Part shown: piece after piece, positions 58,201 through 64,000 of the stretch
Position numbering within the stretch: position 1 is the stretch's first letter
Layout of the letters: every line of letters starts with the position of its first letter
DNA from: Ancylostoma caninum
Lineage: Eukaryota; Nematoda; Chromadorea; Rhabditida; Ancylostomatidae
DNA: 64,000 nt
Assembly (NCBI GenBank): GCA_037903475.1
Contig: JBAJFG010000559.1
Span: 248,001 to 312,000 of the forward strand
Direction of reading: 5' to 3'
Notes under the pieces: generated by a model
Seen by the model: the letters and a program-made list of their open reading frames with translations, nothing else
What the model was told of the DNA's origin: nothing
The model's database searches: none
Translations under genes and position numbers: made by a program

Positions 58201-58776
58201 AATCATCTTCATCTTCATGAACTTCCTGGAATATAATAGAAGCGGCGCATTCTAAAAATGCTCGCTTCTCCTTGATTTTCTTTGCCATGTAGAATTAGAG
58301 TACCGCTCCTACTATCGTGGGAACACCCGAAATGGATAGCTATAGCTGATTTCCTGTTAAATTTTGGGCGAATGCACATTCCAACAAATTCCGGTATAAA
58401 TTCAAATAAGGTCCATTTTCTAAGAAATACCATGGCAATACGTTTTCTTTTGATTACAAGCGAGATATACAATATCCGATGTTCCACGCATAACGAACGA
58501 ATTTGGATTCTACGGTGAATTCCAGGAAGAGATGCAACAAATGTATGAACATTCCTCGGTTTTCACATCGCTCCCTCAACTCTTCTTGTTCAGGTGGAAG
58601 AGACGGCAACGATACGACTGGGTGGAGCGGCAAAGAAAGAGGACGAGGAGGATGAAGGCGAGGATGAAGGAGAAGAAGAAGACGAGGAAGAAGGCGAGGA
58701 TGAAGAGGAAGGTGAAGTTGAAGAAGAAGGAGAGGACGAAGACGAGGAGTACGAGGAAGAAGAGGAAGCCGAGTGA
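34211..58776 (+). CDS. SH3BGR: SH3BGR-like protein gene, 7 exons, about 274 residues
   Basis: Spliced gene: 34,211-34,258; 48,140-48,221; 49,602-49,705; 53,491-53,559; 56,481-56,519; 56,945-57,244; 58,594-58,776. All introns are GT-AG and the phases agree at every junction. Residues 1-101 form the thioredoxin-like SH3BGR domain: the start MAPLKVFIASITANPE, then ILDGLSIPFDAIDITKPG, KGTPLPPQFFYNEEYLG (the conserved PLPPQ proline motif) and EDDRIAEFLRL. The remaining 170 or so residues are an extremely Glu/Asp-rich tail, as in human SH3BGR. The family has a glutaredoxin-like fold without the active cysteines and is thought to act as an adaptor or redox-linked scaffold in the cytosol; the precise role is unclear. 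The 13.9-kb first intron is unusual. An additional small exon between exons 4 and 5 cannot be excluded. Confidence 0.9.
34712..35810. mobile_element. 1.1-kb foldback element in intron 1, ends CACTA, flanked by TA
   Basis: Two arms of about 525 bases, roughly 95% identical by eye, in inverted orientation around a loop of about 37 bases (about 35,239-35,275). The termini are CACTACCGGCCGCG and, inverted, CACTAGCGGCCGCG, with TA at 34,710-34,711 and 35,811-35,812. Both arms contain the same 75-codon frame (34,768-34,995 plus; 35,527-35,754 minus), most simply because the arms are copies. The CACTA ends with a 2-bp duplication would fit a CACTA/EnSpm relative, while TA alone would fit Tc1/mariner. 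It has no transposase. Confidence 0.85.
36050..36680. other. GC-rich block in intron 1, nature unknown
   Basis: About 600 bases with clearly higher GC than the surrounding intron. A 124-codon plus frame (36,053-36,427) and minus frames around 36,414-36,684 overlap here without recognised domains. It is probably an inserted element or a degraded exon-like fragment, but no ends were found. Confidence 0.35.
37119..38022 (+). mobile_element. Degenerate mariner element, 904 bp, in intron 1
   Basis: The termini CAGGGTGCGTCATAATTATT and, inverted, CAGGGTGCGTCAGAATTATT are nearly identical and flanked by TA (37,117-37,118 and 38,023-38,024). Within the 3' half (37,589-37,864) the frame reads PSSTPRLTPYGYL, then EQELRYHPQKHQALKCL. 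This matches the layout of the mariner transposase C-terminus: a Pro-rich block ending in the third catalytic Asp region, then an E-x-K-(x)n-H-x-N-type helix. Other pieces are in a neighbouring frame, so it is frameshifted and dead, and the N-terminal DNA-binding part is not readable. Confidence 0.75.
38190..38262 (+). repeat. Tandem duplication, about 35 bp
   Basis: CAGCCTTTGAAGT.(T/C)(G/A)AAAAAATAGCCTATGCT-type sequence occurs twice in a row. Confidence 0.7.
39040..39345. repeat. Dispersed repeat of about 300 bp, copy 1
   Basis: Shares an ordered series of blocks with 49,850-50,085: a TTTGAGTTTATTTTCAT-like AT-rich part, then AGGTSGCTGAAGTGGCGGAG-like sequence, CCCACTTCC and CTGTGT.TGGCGCTGGAAAA. 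This copy also has an internal tandem duplication AATATTTTTAGTATTTCTGC. Confidence 0.55.
42063..42273. mobile_element. 211-bp mariner-type MITE in intron 1
   Basis: The ends GGTTGGTCCAAAAGTCTTGC and, inverted, GGTTGGTCCGGAAGTCTTGC continue to CACCA on both sides, with TA at 42,061-42,062 and 42,274-42,275. These ends are of mariner type. The interior is short and non-coding, so it is a deletion derivative. Confidence 0.8.
44800..46550 (-). other. Cluster of moderate minus-strand frames, possible transposon remnant
   Basis: Within intron 1, minus frames of 60-114 codons follow each other (46,288-46,485; 46,164-46,445; 45,791-46,063; 45,415-45,621; 44,819-45,163). Some segments look protein-like (AALSILTLSRISNALEQVE; DCFGGTFTNTGVNGFDP). 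No domain is recognised and no ends are seen. A decayed retroelement gag-like region is a guess only. Confidence 0.2.
46786..47326. mobile_element. 541-bp Tc1/mariner-type TIR element in intron 1
   Basis: The left end CAGGGGGGGGCCACAAGTTA and the inverted right end CAGGGGGGGCCATAAGTTAT agree for about 50 bases (continuing TTGTACAACGTTTGCT), flanked by TA at 46,784-46,785 and 47,327-47,328. No transposase was recognised. Confidence 0.82.
48140..48221 (+). CDS. SH3BGR: SH3BGR-like exon 2
   Basis: Acceptor TTCTCTTTCAG, then IRKRVQRTLMILDGLSI and FDAIDITKP. It ends on the first base of a Gly codon before GTTCGC, a weak but GT donor. Confidence 0.9.
48727..48994. mobile_element. 268-bp nested palindromic element in intron 2
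   Basis: The outer ends CTCAGACAATTTTTCGGAAG and, inverted, CTCAGACAAATTGTCGGAAG match over about 33 bases. Inside, the word CTGCTGCGGTCCTTCCG occurs five to six times in alternating orientation, making several nested hairpins. No clear target duplication was found. It is non-coding; the long frames here come from the repeat. Confidence 0.7.
49602..49705 (+). CDS. SH3BGR: SH3BGR-like exon 3
   Basis: Acceptor CTGGTTTCAG. Encodes NEEQRMFMREHAIKEDV and KGTPLPPQFFYNEEYLG, the most diagnostic part of the family, and ends in phase 0 before GTCAGT. Confidence 0.92.
49850..50085. repeat. Dispersed repeat, copy 2
   Basis: Counterpart of 39,040-39,345 in the same orientation, more diverged, with AAGGTGGCGGAGACTGCACT and CCACTTCCACCC..CTGTGTG.GCCACTGGCAAA-type blocks. 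Confidence 0.5.
51088..51358. mobile_element. 271-bp TIR MITE in intron 3
   Basis: Long inverted ends of about 80 bases starting CAGTGGACGGCAATGG and, inverted, CAGTGGACGGCAGTGG, flanked by TA (51,086-51,087 and 51,359-51,360). The GC-rich arms enclose an AT-rich middle. It is non-autonomous and of Tc1/mariner type by its TA site. Frames 50,937-51,371 and 51,111-51,356 only reflect the arms. Confidence 0.85.
51445..52822 (+). repeat. 59-bp minisatellite, about 23 units, in intron 3
   Basis: The unit is GGACGCCGGCGCATCCTTAT followed by CACACCGTTGGACCCGACTC and CAGGCGTTTCCCCACTTTT, 59 bases, highly uniform. Main variants are CACAACG for CACACCG, GCACCGTTAT for GCATCCTTAT, and units one base shorter (GCATCTTAT). 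All three plus frames are open for 200 codons or more because the unit has no stop and 59 is not a multiple of three. It lies 87 bases after the preceding MITE, and a short CA-rich microsatellite follows at about 52,950-52,975. Confidence 0.97.
53049..53396 (-). CDS. Unknown ORF, 115 codons, antisense in intron 3
   Basis: Minus frame beginning MSGCGYNQSESVAKITEFL with several predicted helices (QMAEEAERLITFIQITEKI) and a basic C-terminal half. It looks protein-like for AT-rich DNA but no family is recognised. It may be a nested gene or a piece of a transposon. Further minus frames that could be related fragments are at 53,868-54,104 and 54,147-54,368. Confidence 0.25.
   Translation of the reverse strand: MSGCGYNQSESVAKITEFLVACTQMAEEAERLITFIQITEKISQADPNEFFTIIESKIRAAPRRFSTTTEKFRTGRNFLRIEFVLTSKNCSVLMYFLRNSLFLGEDWMSLLITCT
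53491..53559 (+). CDS. SH3BGR: SH3BGR-like exon 4
   Basis: Acceptor GCCGTTTTCAG, then FEEAVEDDRIAEFLRL, the last helix of the domain, ending at GAG before GTGTGT (phase 0). Confidence 0.9.
56481..56519 (+). CDS. SH3BGR: SH3BGR-like exon 5 (39 bases)
   Basis: Acceptor TTATTTTTTAG, codes GSGQAASNRDAED, donor GTGAGT. A microexon linking the domain to the acidic tail; it is in phase on both sides. Confidence 0.75.
56945..57244 (+). CDS. SH3BGR: SH3BGR-like exon 6, acidic tail
   Basis: Acceptor CTTTTTTCAG and donor GAG/GTGAGG give exactly 100 codons. After DKSGKENENGVAG the sequence is an almost unbroken run of Glu, Asp and Gly, then EHKVVLPKSSKDKEEKQEK. The GAAGA-rich DNA produces spurious Lys/Arg-rich and Ser/Pro-rich frames on both strands. 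Confidence 0.88.
58594..58776 (+). CDS. SH3BGR: SH3BGR-like exon 7 and stop
   Basis: Acceptor TTCTTGTTCAG, then VEETATIRLGGAAKKE and a further acidic run to a TGA at 58,774-58,776. No canonical AATAAA was found in the next 250 bases; AATAAT occurs near 59,006-59,020. Confidence 0.88.
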   Translation: MEETATIRLGGAAKKEDEEDEGEDEGEEEDEEEGEDEEEGEVEEEGEDEDEEYEEEEEAE

Positions 58777-59361
58777 GCCGACCTTCTAGAACCAGCTGTA
58801 GGGACGAGTAGTGTCGCACAAGCGTTCGTCGGGTATTTTGGGGTTGTCAATATTGCATTTGGTAATTGTACTGTTTTATGTATTGTTGTGCTGCTGTTTT
58901 CCATCGAAATATGCGCTTTCACGATTACTTCTTCTTGAACCGATTTGTCACTTTGCCCCGTATGTGTTCAATTAATTGCCATGTTTGAAAATCGCTAAAT
59001 TTGTAAATAATTTAATAATGAAACTATGAAGAAAGTGATATATTATGACGTTAGTATCTACGTAGCAAAACTATGAATCTGCAACAAAAGCTACGAAACC
59101 TAAATTACAAAACAAAGATAGCAACAGAAACGAACATCTTCGAAAATACATTGAAGAGGAGAGAAGACATTTCACCCTTCGCAAATCCTTAGAGGAAAAA
59201 AACAAGTCATGCTCATAATTATAAACAACTTTACAACATCTCAAAGTAACACGTACCGTTTCATCGTAACTACCAGTCTTGGTTAAACCAAAAAATCGAT
59301 CGTAGCAAAAAAAATTCGTTCGCAACCACGTCATGCAGTACGACGACAAGGCATCGAACAC

Positions 59362-59468
59362 CTAATCAGTTCCAAAGTACTTCATTGCAAAGCTGTACGG
59401 CACCCCTGTGGTCACGTCTGACGTGATCACCGTCACTCGAGGGAACTTGTTGCAGATACTTTTCACGC
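59362..59468 (-). CDS. UPRT: UPRT last exon
   Basis: Begins after TATTTTTGAAG, codes KSICNKFPRVTVITSDV and PYSFAMKYFGTD, then stop. Confidence 0.88.
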
Positions 59469-62400
59469 CTTCAAAAATAGAAAGATGCTAGGAATCTCTG
59501 AATGAAAAACCATGAAAAGAAAAGATTAAGACATACTTTGAGGTGTGATGAACAACGTGGTCAAATAAATGTTCTCCTCCTCGACTCGCGAGTCCATGAG
59601 TGCACTGATTGCTTTCAGAACTGTCGTACCCGTGCTGAAAGACAGAGAAGTCCAACGGATCATAGGTTAGTCGAAACAACTGTATCATATAGCATCACAA
59701 CTAAAGCATGAGAATGTACCACCGTGACTACAGAAAAAAAACATGATTGCAACTATTTTGATGAAAGTTTTGTCCATTAAAACGTTATTACAGCATTTTC
59801 CCTCTTATTTTAGTAAAAAGAAAACTTTATGTACCGGAGTACTCTGTCCGTGTTATTACAGGCTCTGGGTTTTACGAGAATTAAGTACGTTGATTTTTTG
59901 CTGTTGTGACGGTACAGCTGTAAAACCGTCCTGCTGTAACATGTCAACACTTGCTTTGAAGTCAGAGTTGGAAAAGCAGAGAGGCTCCCACAGTGGGAAG
60001 CACACTCCAGTCTGGAATGCGTCAGCGATACAACTGACCCAGTTGCGGAACATCTAATAACCAACTTAGTGAGGGGCGATGCAGGCCAGATTTAAGCAGC
60101 AGGCAATGCGAATAATGAACGATTACAAAACATTTGATCACAGAATTCTACTCGAAGAAGCTAGAAGCTTGTAGCAGGACAGCCACAGTCGATCGAATCG
60201 AAAGACTTGAAGCAGCAGGAGTTCTGCTTGAGGCCATCTGTCCACCCTTTGCTGCTGTCCTCCTGTATCATTTAGGCCAAGCGGTCCTTTAGCAAGTTTG
60301 TCTGGAAGGGATTAAAAGTCCTTTACAATTTCAGTATATCCATTGAGCTCTCCAGAGGCTTCTCCGACACCTAAACCCCTGAGTAACTGGATTGTCTTTC
60401 AACGTTACTGCATCTAGAAAATGCTAAGGACCACTCCATGATTGGTCAGAAACAAGGCTGGGTATCAGATGTCCGTAAACGAACTGACCCTATCCTTCAT
60501 CATATACATAAAACCGCGCCGGACACGGTATCTAGTACAAGTTGTTCTTCTATCATTCCATCAATACAGTCTGTTCTCTGAAACGTGAACTGCCATCCTC
60601 GCCCTGATTGAACAAAGCGGCGCGTGTGCGTTCAATCGGGGCGCGAAGGGATCGATCAGGGCGCGAGGAGAGGTTGATCGGCTGTTGCAGCTTCGTGCTC
60701 CGAGTGAACGTGCACGCGCCGCTTTGTTCAATCGGGGCGAGGATGGCAGTTCACGTTTCAGAGAACAGAGTGTACTCATTACTGGTTGAATGAACTAGAG
60801 TGAAAGTGATGAATAGTCAGTACATCTCTTCGTTTTCAAAAGCTAACAGGAGCTAGGGCAGCACAAAAGGAGAAAGGAGGAAGGAGAGAAGGCAAACAAT
60901 CAACTGCTATCACAAGGGACCGAAACACCCACAGAAATAATGACATCTTGCAAGAAATAAAAAAATGAAGTGTATAGGAGTGTTTACACTTCGGCGCGAC
61001 GCGACCGTCGCGTCCCAGCAAACTGTTCAAATGCGATGGGTCCTGAGTGGATGCATGCGCAAACAATGGTCGCGATGTGGTAGTTGGCGTTTCCCATCGC
61101 GATGCGAGGTCGCGGAGCGACGTCGCCTCCTGTTTATACCTTTCTCGTGAAAAACGACTCGACGGGCCTGATTCGCGCGCGCCTGCTAGCAGACGCGACG
61201 CGATGGTTTCGCTGATGTTGCGGGCTGGAGTTGATCACTGTTCCGTAGTTTTTCAAGTGGTTTTGGCCCGAAACCTATGGAATAAGACAAATTCAGTTGG
61301 AGATGTGAATGTGAACGAACTTGGACGCGTCGTATCTGTTCTAGGTAGTGATTTTGTGAGCTTTTTATGTATCTGATGTTGTCTTCTGTTTATGAGCGGC
61401 TGCTATTTACAAATTGTCAACCGAGCTATGGAAGAACACAATGTAGGTATACATGTTACATCTATATATTGATCTAGAGATTTTGTTTTGAATTTGAGTT
61501 ATCGGAATCGTTACCCTTTCACGTAGACATCGTTGTACAGATGCTTTAGAATAGTGTTCGATCAGTGCGGCACCCCACAGAAATCACAAGGTAACACGTC
61601 CAACCAGTGAAAGATTGGAAAAGATCAAAAGCACGGGGCTAGAACATGAATCAGTGAATGACTCGGTCTCACTCCCAACTCCCAACTAGGTCAGAAAATC
61701 ACACATTCGACCAGCACAGGACTAAAAAACATCAAATCGAGGCACTTGAACAACGTATACCTTCAACAAGGAAAACCATGGCTTTACTACTAGAACACAC
61801 CTGAACAGTGAAAAAAAATGCACAAAATGTCAACGCACGGAACTACAACAATGTGTGCATAGGAGGAAAACCATCCGGATAACTCAAATGCAAAAAAAAA
61901 ATCTTTGAACATACAAATAAATGAGAAAAACCCACAATGCTTTCTTCCATATCTTGGAAACAAACACCCTTGGCGAGGAACCCGGCTCAAAATTGCAGTC
62001 CCCGCAGAGATCTCCATTGAAATTCGCTGAGAACTTTCTCTAAACGTTCTAGACCACAAACTGTACCACGAAGTCCAAAACAGTCCGTGGAAACCCATGA
62101 TCCCCGCTAAATCGTGGTGTGCATGTGATTTTGCGTGGGTACGTAAATTTGCGACGTTCAGCATGGCGCGACGGGGCACGACACACTCGCGTCGCGAAAA
62201 AGTATAAACACCCATTATACCACAAAGTTGGGTAAGATGGCGGCTAGGACTAAAATAATGAAGAGAGGTTAGCTTGCTTGGGAATTAGTGTCTGTGAGGT
62301 ATGAACCGTTAAGGAATTCAGTGGTGATAGAATCACATCCCAGGTATCCAGAAAAAGTTAGGTTTTTATTCAGGAACACAGGAACACAGTTTCTAAAAGA

Positions 62401-63047
62401 AGATTTAGATGAAACAGCAGCGAAGACACACCTGACAACTGGATACAGTAAGAGTACCCGGCGATGAGACATGTCTGGGATTAGACGAGCATACAACACG
62501 CGTTGTTCATCTCCTGTAAAGACTTAATTTTGAAGATAAAGAGTTACAGAAAACGACGTATTTTCGCTACTACATTCACATCGAACGTATCAAAAACCAC
62601 TAGAATTCAAGGAATTACCGATCAACATTTTGCAGATTCTAATAGAACGACAGCACTGCCTTAAGGCAAACTCCATCGCTTCACCGCTGCGGCACAAACT
62701 GACACCGCAGTTCCCGCGCATGAACTGAATGCCTAAATACAGCGTTGTTTAAAGAATTAGAGAAGAAATGATGGTCGTAGAGCTGTTCGGACAGGTTCCC
62801 ACGAGAAGGAAGAAATTTATGTAAACGTCATTTAACTAGGATAACTCTACCTCAAAAACAACCTCAAATACGTATTGTTTCATGCTGCTAGAGAAGAGCG
62901 GTTAAAACGGCAGACTCACCTTTGTATTGGCAATGAGTTGGAGTAGTGATTGTAATTTCGGTGTATGGTAGTTTATTAAGAGCTTCCTCAATAACCAGCC
63001 GCATCAGCCGATCGGCATAGAACACAAAATCCGAATGGTCAGTGTTT
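59362..63047 (-). CDS. UPRT: UPRT-like gene, five 3' exons (5' end missing)
   Basis: Minus-strand exons 62,920-63,047; 62,619-62,732; 62,432-62,513; 59,537-59,634; 59,362-59,468, with compatible phases throughout and a TAG stop at 59,362-59,364. They give about 172 residues matching animal UPRT end to end: DFVFYADRLMRLVIEEAL, then GNCGVS..RSGEAME, then CCRSIRI, LYPVVSTGTTVLKAI, TLFITPQS and FAMKYFGTD at the C-terminus. The family salvages uracil with PRPP to make UMP in the cytosol, but animal forms lack residues of the bacterial enzyme. Here too the PRPP loop has YPVVSTG where bacterial enzymes have an acidic residue, and the terminal uracil loop lacks the Gly-Asp pair, so activity is doubtful. 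The first exon(s) were not found up to 64,000. Confidence 0.88.
59537..59634 (-). CDS. UPRT: UPRT exon with PRPP-loop end
   Basis: Acceptor CTGTCTTTCAG, then TGTTVLKAISALMDSRVEEE and IYLTTLFITPQ; donor GTATGT. Confidence 0.9.
60567..60772. mobile_element. 206-bp TIR MITE in UPRT intron
   Basis: The ends CAGTCTGTTCTCTGAAACG and, inverted, CACTCTGTTCTCTGAAACG stay matched for about 60 bases (continuing TGAACTGCCATCCTCGCC), flanked by TA at 60,565-60,566 and 60,773-60,774. Non-coding, Tc1/mariner-type by its target site. Confidence 0.87.
60976..62215. mobile_element. 1.24-kb TIR element in UPRT intron, flanked by TAT
   Basis: The left end AGGAGTGTTTACACTTCGGC and the inverted right end ATGGGTGTTTATACTTTTTC both run into CGCGACGCGA. 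TAT stands on both sides (60,973-60,975 and 62,216-62,218). The sub-terminal parts are GC-rich with repeated GCGACG/CGTCGC words. A 109-codon plus frame (61,047-61,376) and a 141-codon minus frame (61,790-62,215) have no transposase motif that I recognise. The ends resemble the small element at 2,412-2,660. Confidence 0.6.
62432..62513 (-). CDS. UPRT: UPRT exon
   Basis: Acceptor GTCTTTACAG, then DEQRVLYARLIPDMSHRR and VLLLYPVV; donor GTGTGT. Confidence 0.9.
62619..62732 (-). CDS. UPRT: UPRT exon with GNCGVS motif
   Basis: I chose the acceptor GCTGTATTTAG over a TTCAG eight bases further in, because only the former keeps the phase. It codes IQFMRGNCGVSLCRSGEAME and ALRQCCRSIRICKMLI; donor GTAATT. 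Confidence 0.88.
62920..63047 (-). CDS. UPRT: UPRT exon, most 5' one found
   Basis: Acceptor TCCCTTCCAG, then NTDHSDFVFYADRLMRL and EEALNKLPYTEITITTPT; donor GTGAGT. The first base completes a codon from an upstream exon that was not found. Confidence 0.88.
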
Positions 63048-64000
63048 CTGGAAGGGAATGCATGACAGAAGCAGATGTCCACGAAGACAAAAGTATTATA
63101 TTCCATGAAACCAGCTCACTTCAAGAGAGCCATGTGAACACTACTCATCAAACTAAGTGATTGTACAATACATTGAATATTGTGAAAGTCACAGTCACGC
63201 CGGTCAGAGCAGGGGAGAAATGTCGTTTGGACAACCGTGCCTGGCTGCCCTATCATTGATTTACATGTTTTGTCAGGATATAAACGAGCTCATTCATTCA
63301 GATGCGGGGAAGAGGAACCGACACGGCGGGGATGTAGCGTCAACAAGCCTACATAGCAGTTCAGTAGTCAGCAGGTTCCAGCGCTTGGAGGGTGCATTTC
63401 TAGGGCTAGCAGAAAACACATAACTTAGCAATCCTACATTTGCGTAATATATCTTCTAATATTTCCTGGTGTATAGGGTGAGCAATCGCTTTAACCACAT
63501 TTGGTTTCGTGATTAACACCTTATGCATCCCAGCATAGGACGATTTTGCTTCCCCACCACTGAACGCTTGCGCACTCTTCCTGTGGCGGAGCCAAGTAGT
63601 GGGAAAAGAAGAATCTCGAAATTTGGAAATCCTTTGCAGAGATATAAGTGATCGCTTCAAGGTGGCTTCATTTCGAAGAACATGTTCAACCGCTCAAGTC
63701 GGCAGTCAGTGAACGGATGAAGGATTACTATGAATCCAGCATAACAAATGTGAATGATAAGAGGGCAGCCAGGCACGGTTGTCCAAACGACTTATCTCAG
63801 AGCAGGGCACAGCACGATGTCACTAGTGGTCGGGCACTACTCAGACTCAGAAATGGATAACTAAGTAACTACACATTAGGGCTCTTCCAGAAAAAAAAAT
63901 AGGTACTAGAGGAGTGACATCAATAGCTCCTACCGAAGTCTAAGGATAAAAATTCAGCTTGGAATACGTACAGTACCTGAACGATCCATCCCAATTGCAA
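63048..64000. other. Upstream of UPRT exons, no exon recognised
   Basis: Should be intron or the 5' part of the UPRT gene. The minus frame 63,406-63,660 does not match UPRT, and no N-terminal exon could be placed. Confidence 0.4.

Noticed and set aside
62619..62724. Alternative acceptor TTCAG for the UPRT GNCGVS exon
   Set aside because: It breaks the phase with the upstream exon; the acceptor eight bases upstream keeps both phase and family alignment.

Overview
The window is nuclear DNA of a multicellular eukaryote, most probably a clade V (strongylid, hookworm-like) nematode. This rests on short exons with TTTCAG-type acceptors, two host genes whose predicted proteins match animal families, an RTE-type LINE of the kind common in hookworms, a BEL/Pao LTR element and many small TIR elements with TA target sites. 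No species can be fixed without a database search. No prokaryotic operon, CRISPR array, rRNA or genuine tRNA gene was seen.

Layout. 0-0.9 kb: the end of a Penelope-like retroelement reading frame (minus strand, running off the left edge) and a hammerhead-like motif. 2.4-2.7 kb: a small TIR element. 3.6-6.8 kb: a nearly full-length but dead RTE-type LINE (two nonsense codons, two 1-base frameshifts). 8.0-9.2 kb: a 60-bp minisatellite. 9.73-21.46 kb: a complete BEL/Pao LTR retrotransposon on the minus strand with a 5-bp GATTA target duplication. Its single Gag-Pol frame is cut inside the RT by a 407-bp TTAA-flanked MITE, and a second copy of that MITE sits just outside the right LTR. 22-34 kb: gene-poor, with a tRNA-derived SINE (perfect 11-bp target duplication), a hairpin MITE and TTCGAA-rich patches.

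34.2-58.8 kb: one host gene on the plus strand, an SH3BGR-like protein of seven exons and about 274 residues, with a thioredoxin-like N-terminal domain and a very acidic Glu-rich tail. Its 13.9-kb first intron and its later introns are loaded with foldback, mariner and MITE insertions, plus a 59-bp minisatellite that appears related to the one at 8-9 kb. 59.4-63.0 kb: five 3' exons of a UPRT (uracil phosphoribosyltransferase-like) gene on the minus strand. It is convergent with the SH3BGR-like gene, and its N-terminus was not found inside the window. Its 2.8-kb intron also holds two TIR elements.

How it fits together: the left third is a nest of retroelements and the right half is two conserved housekeeping-type genes whose introns have absorbed DNA transposons. 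No multi-gene pathway or defence system is visible. The most unusual items are the mosaic LTR pair of the BEL element, the in-frame-length MITE inside its RT, the shared ~60-bp minisatellite family at two loci, and a 1.1-kb near-perfect foldback inside an intron, which would form long dsRNA in the pre-mRNA.
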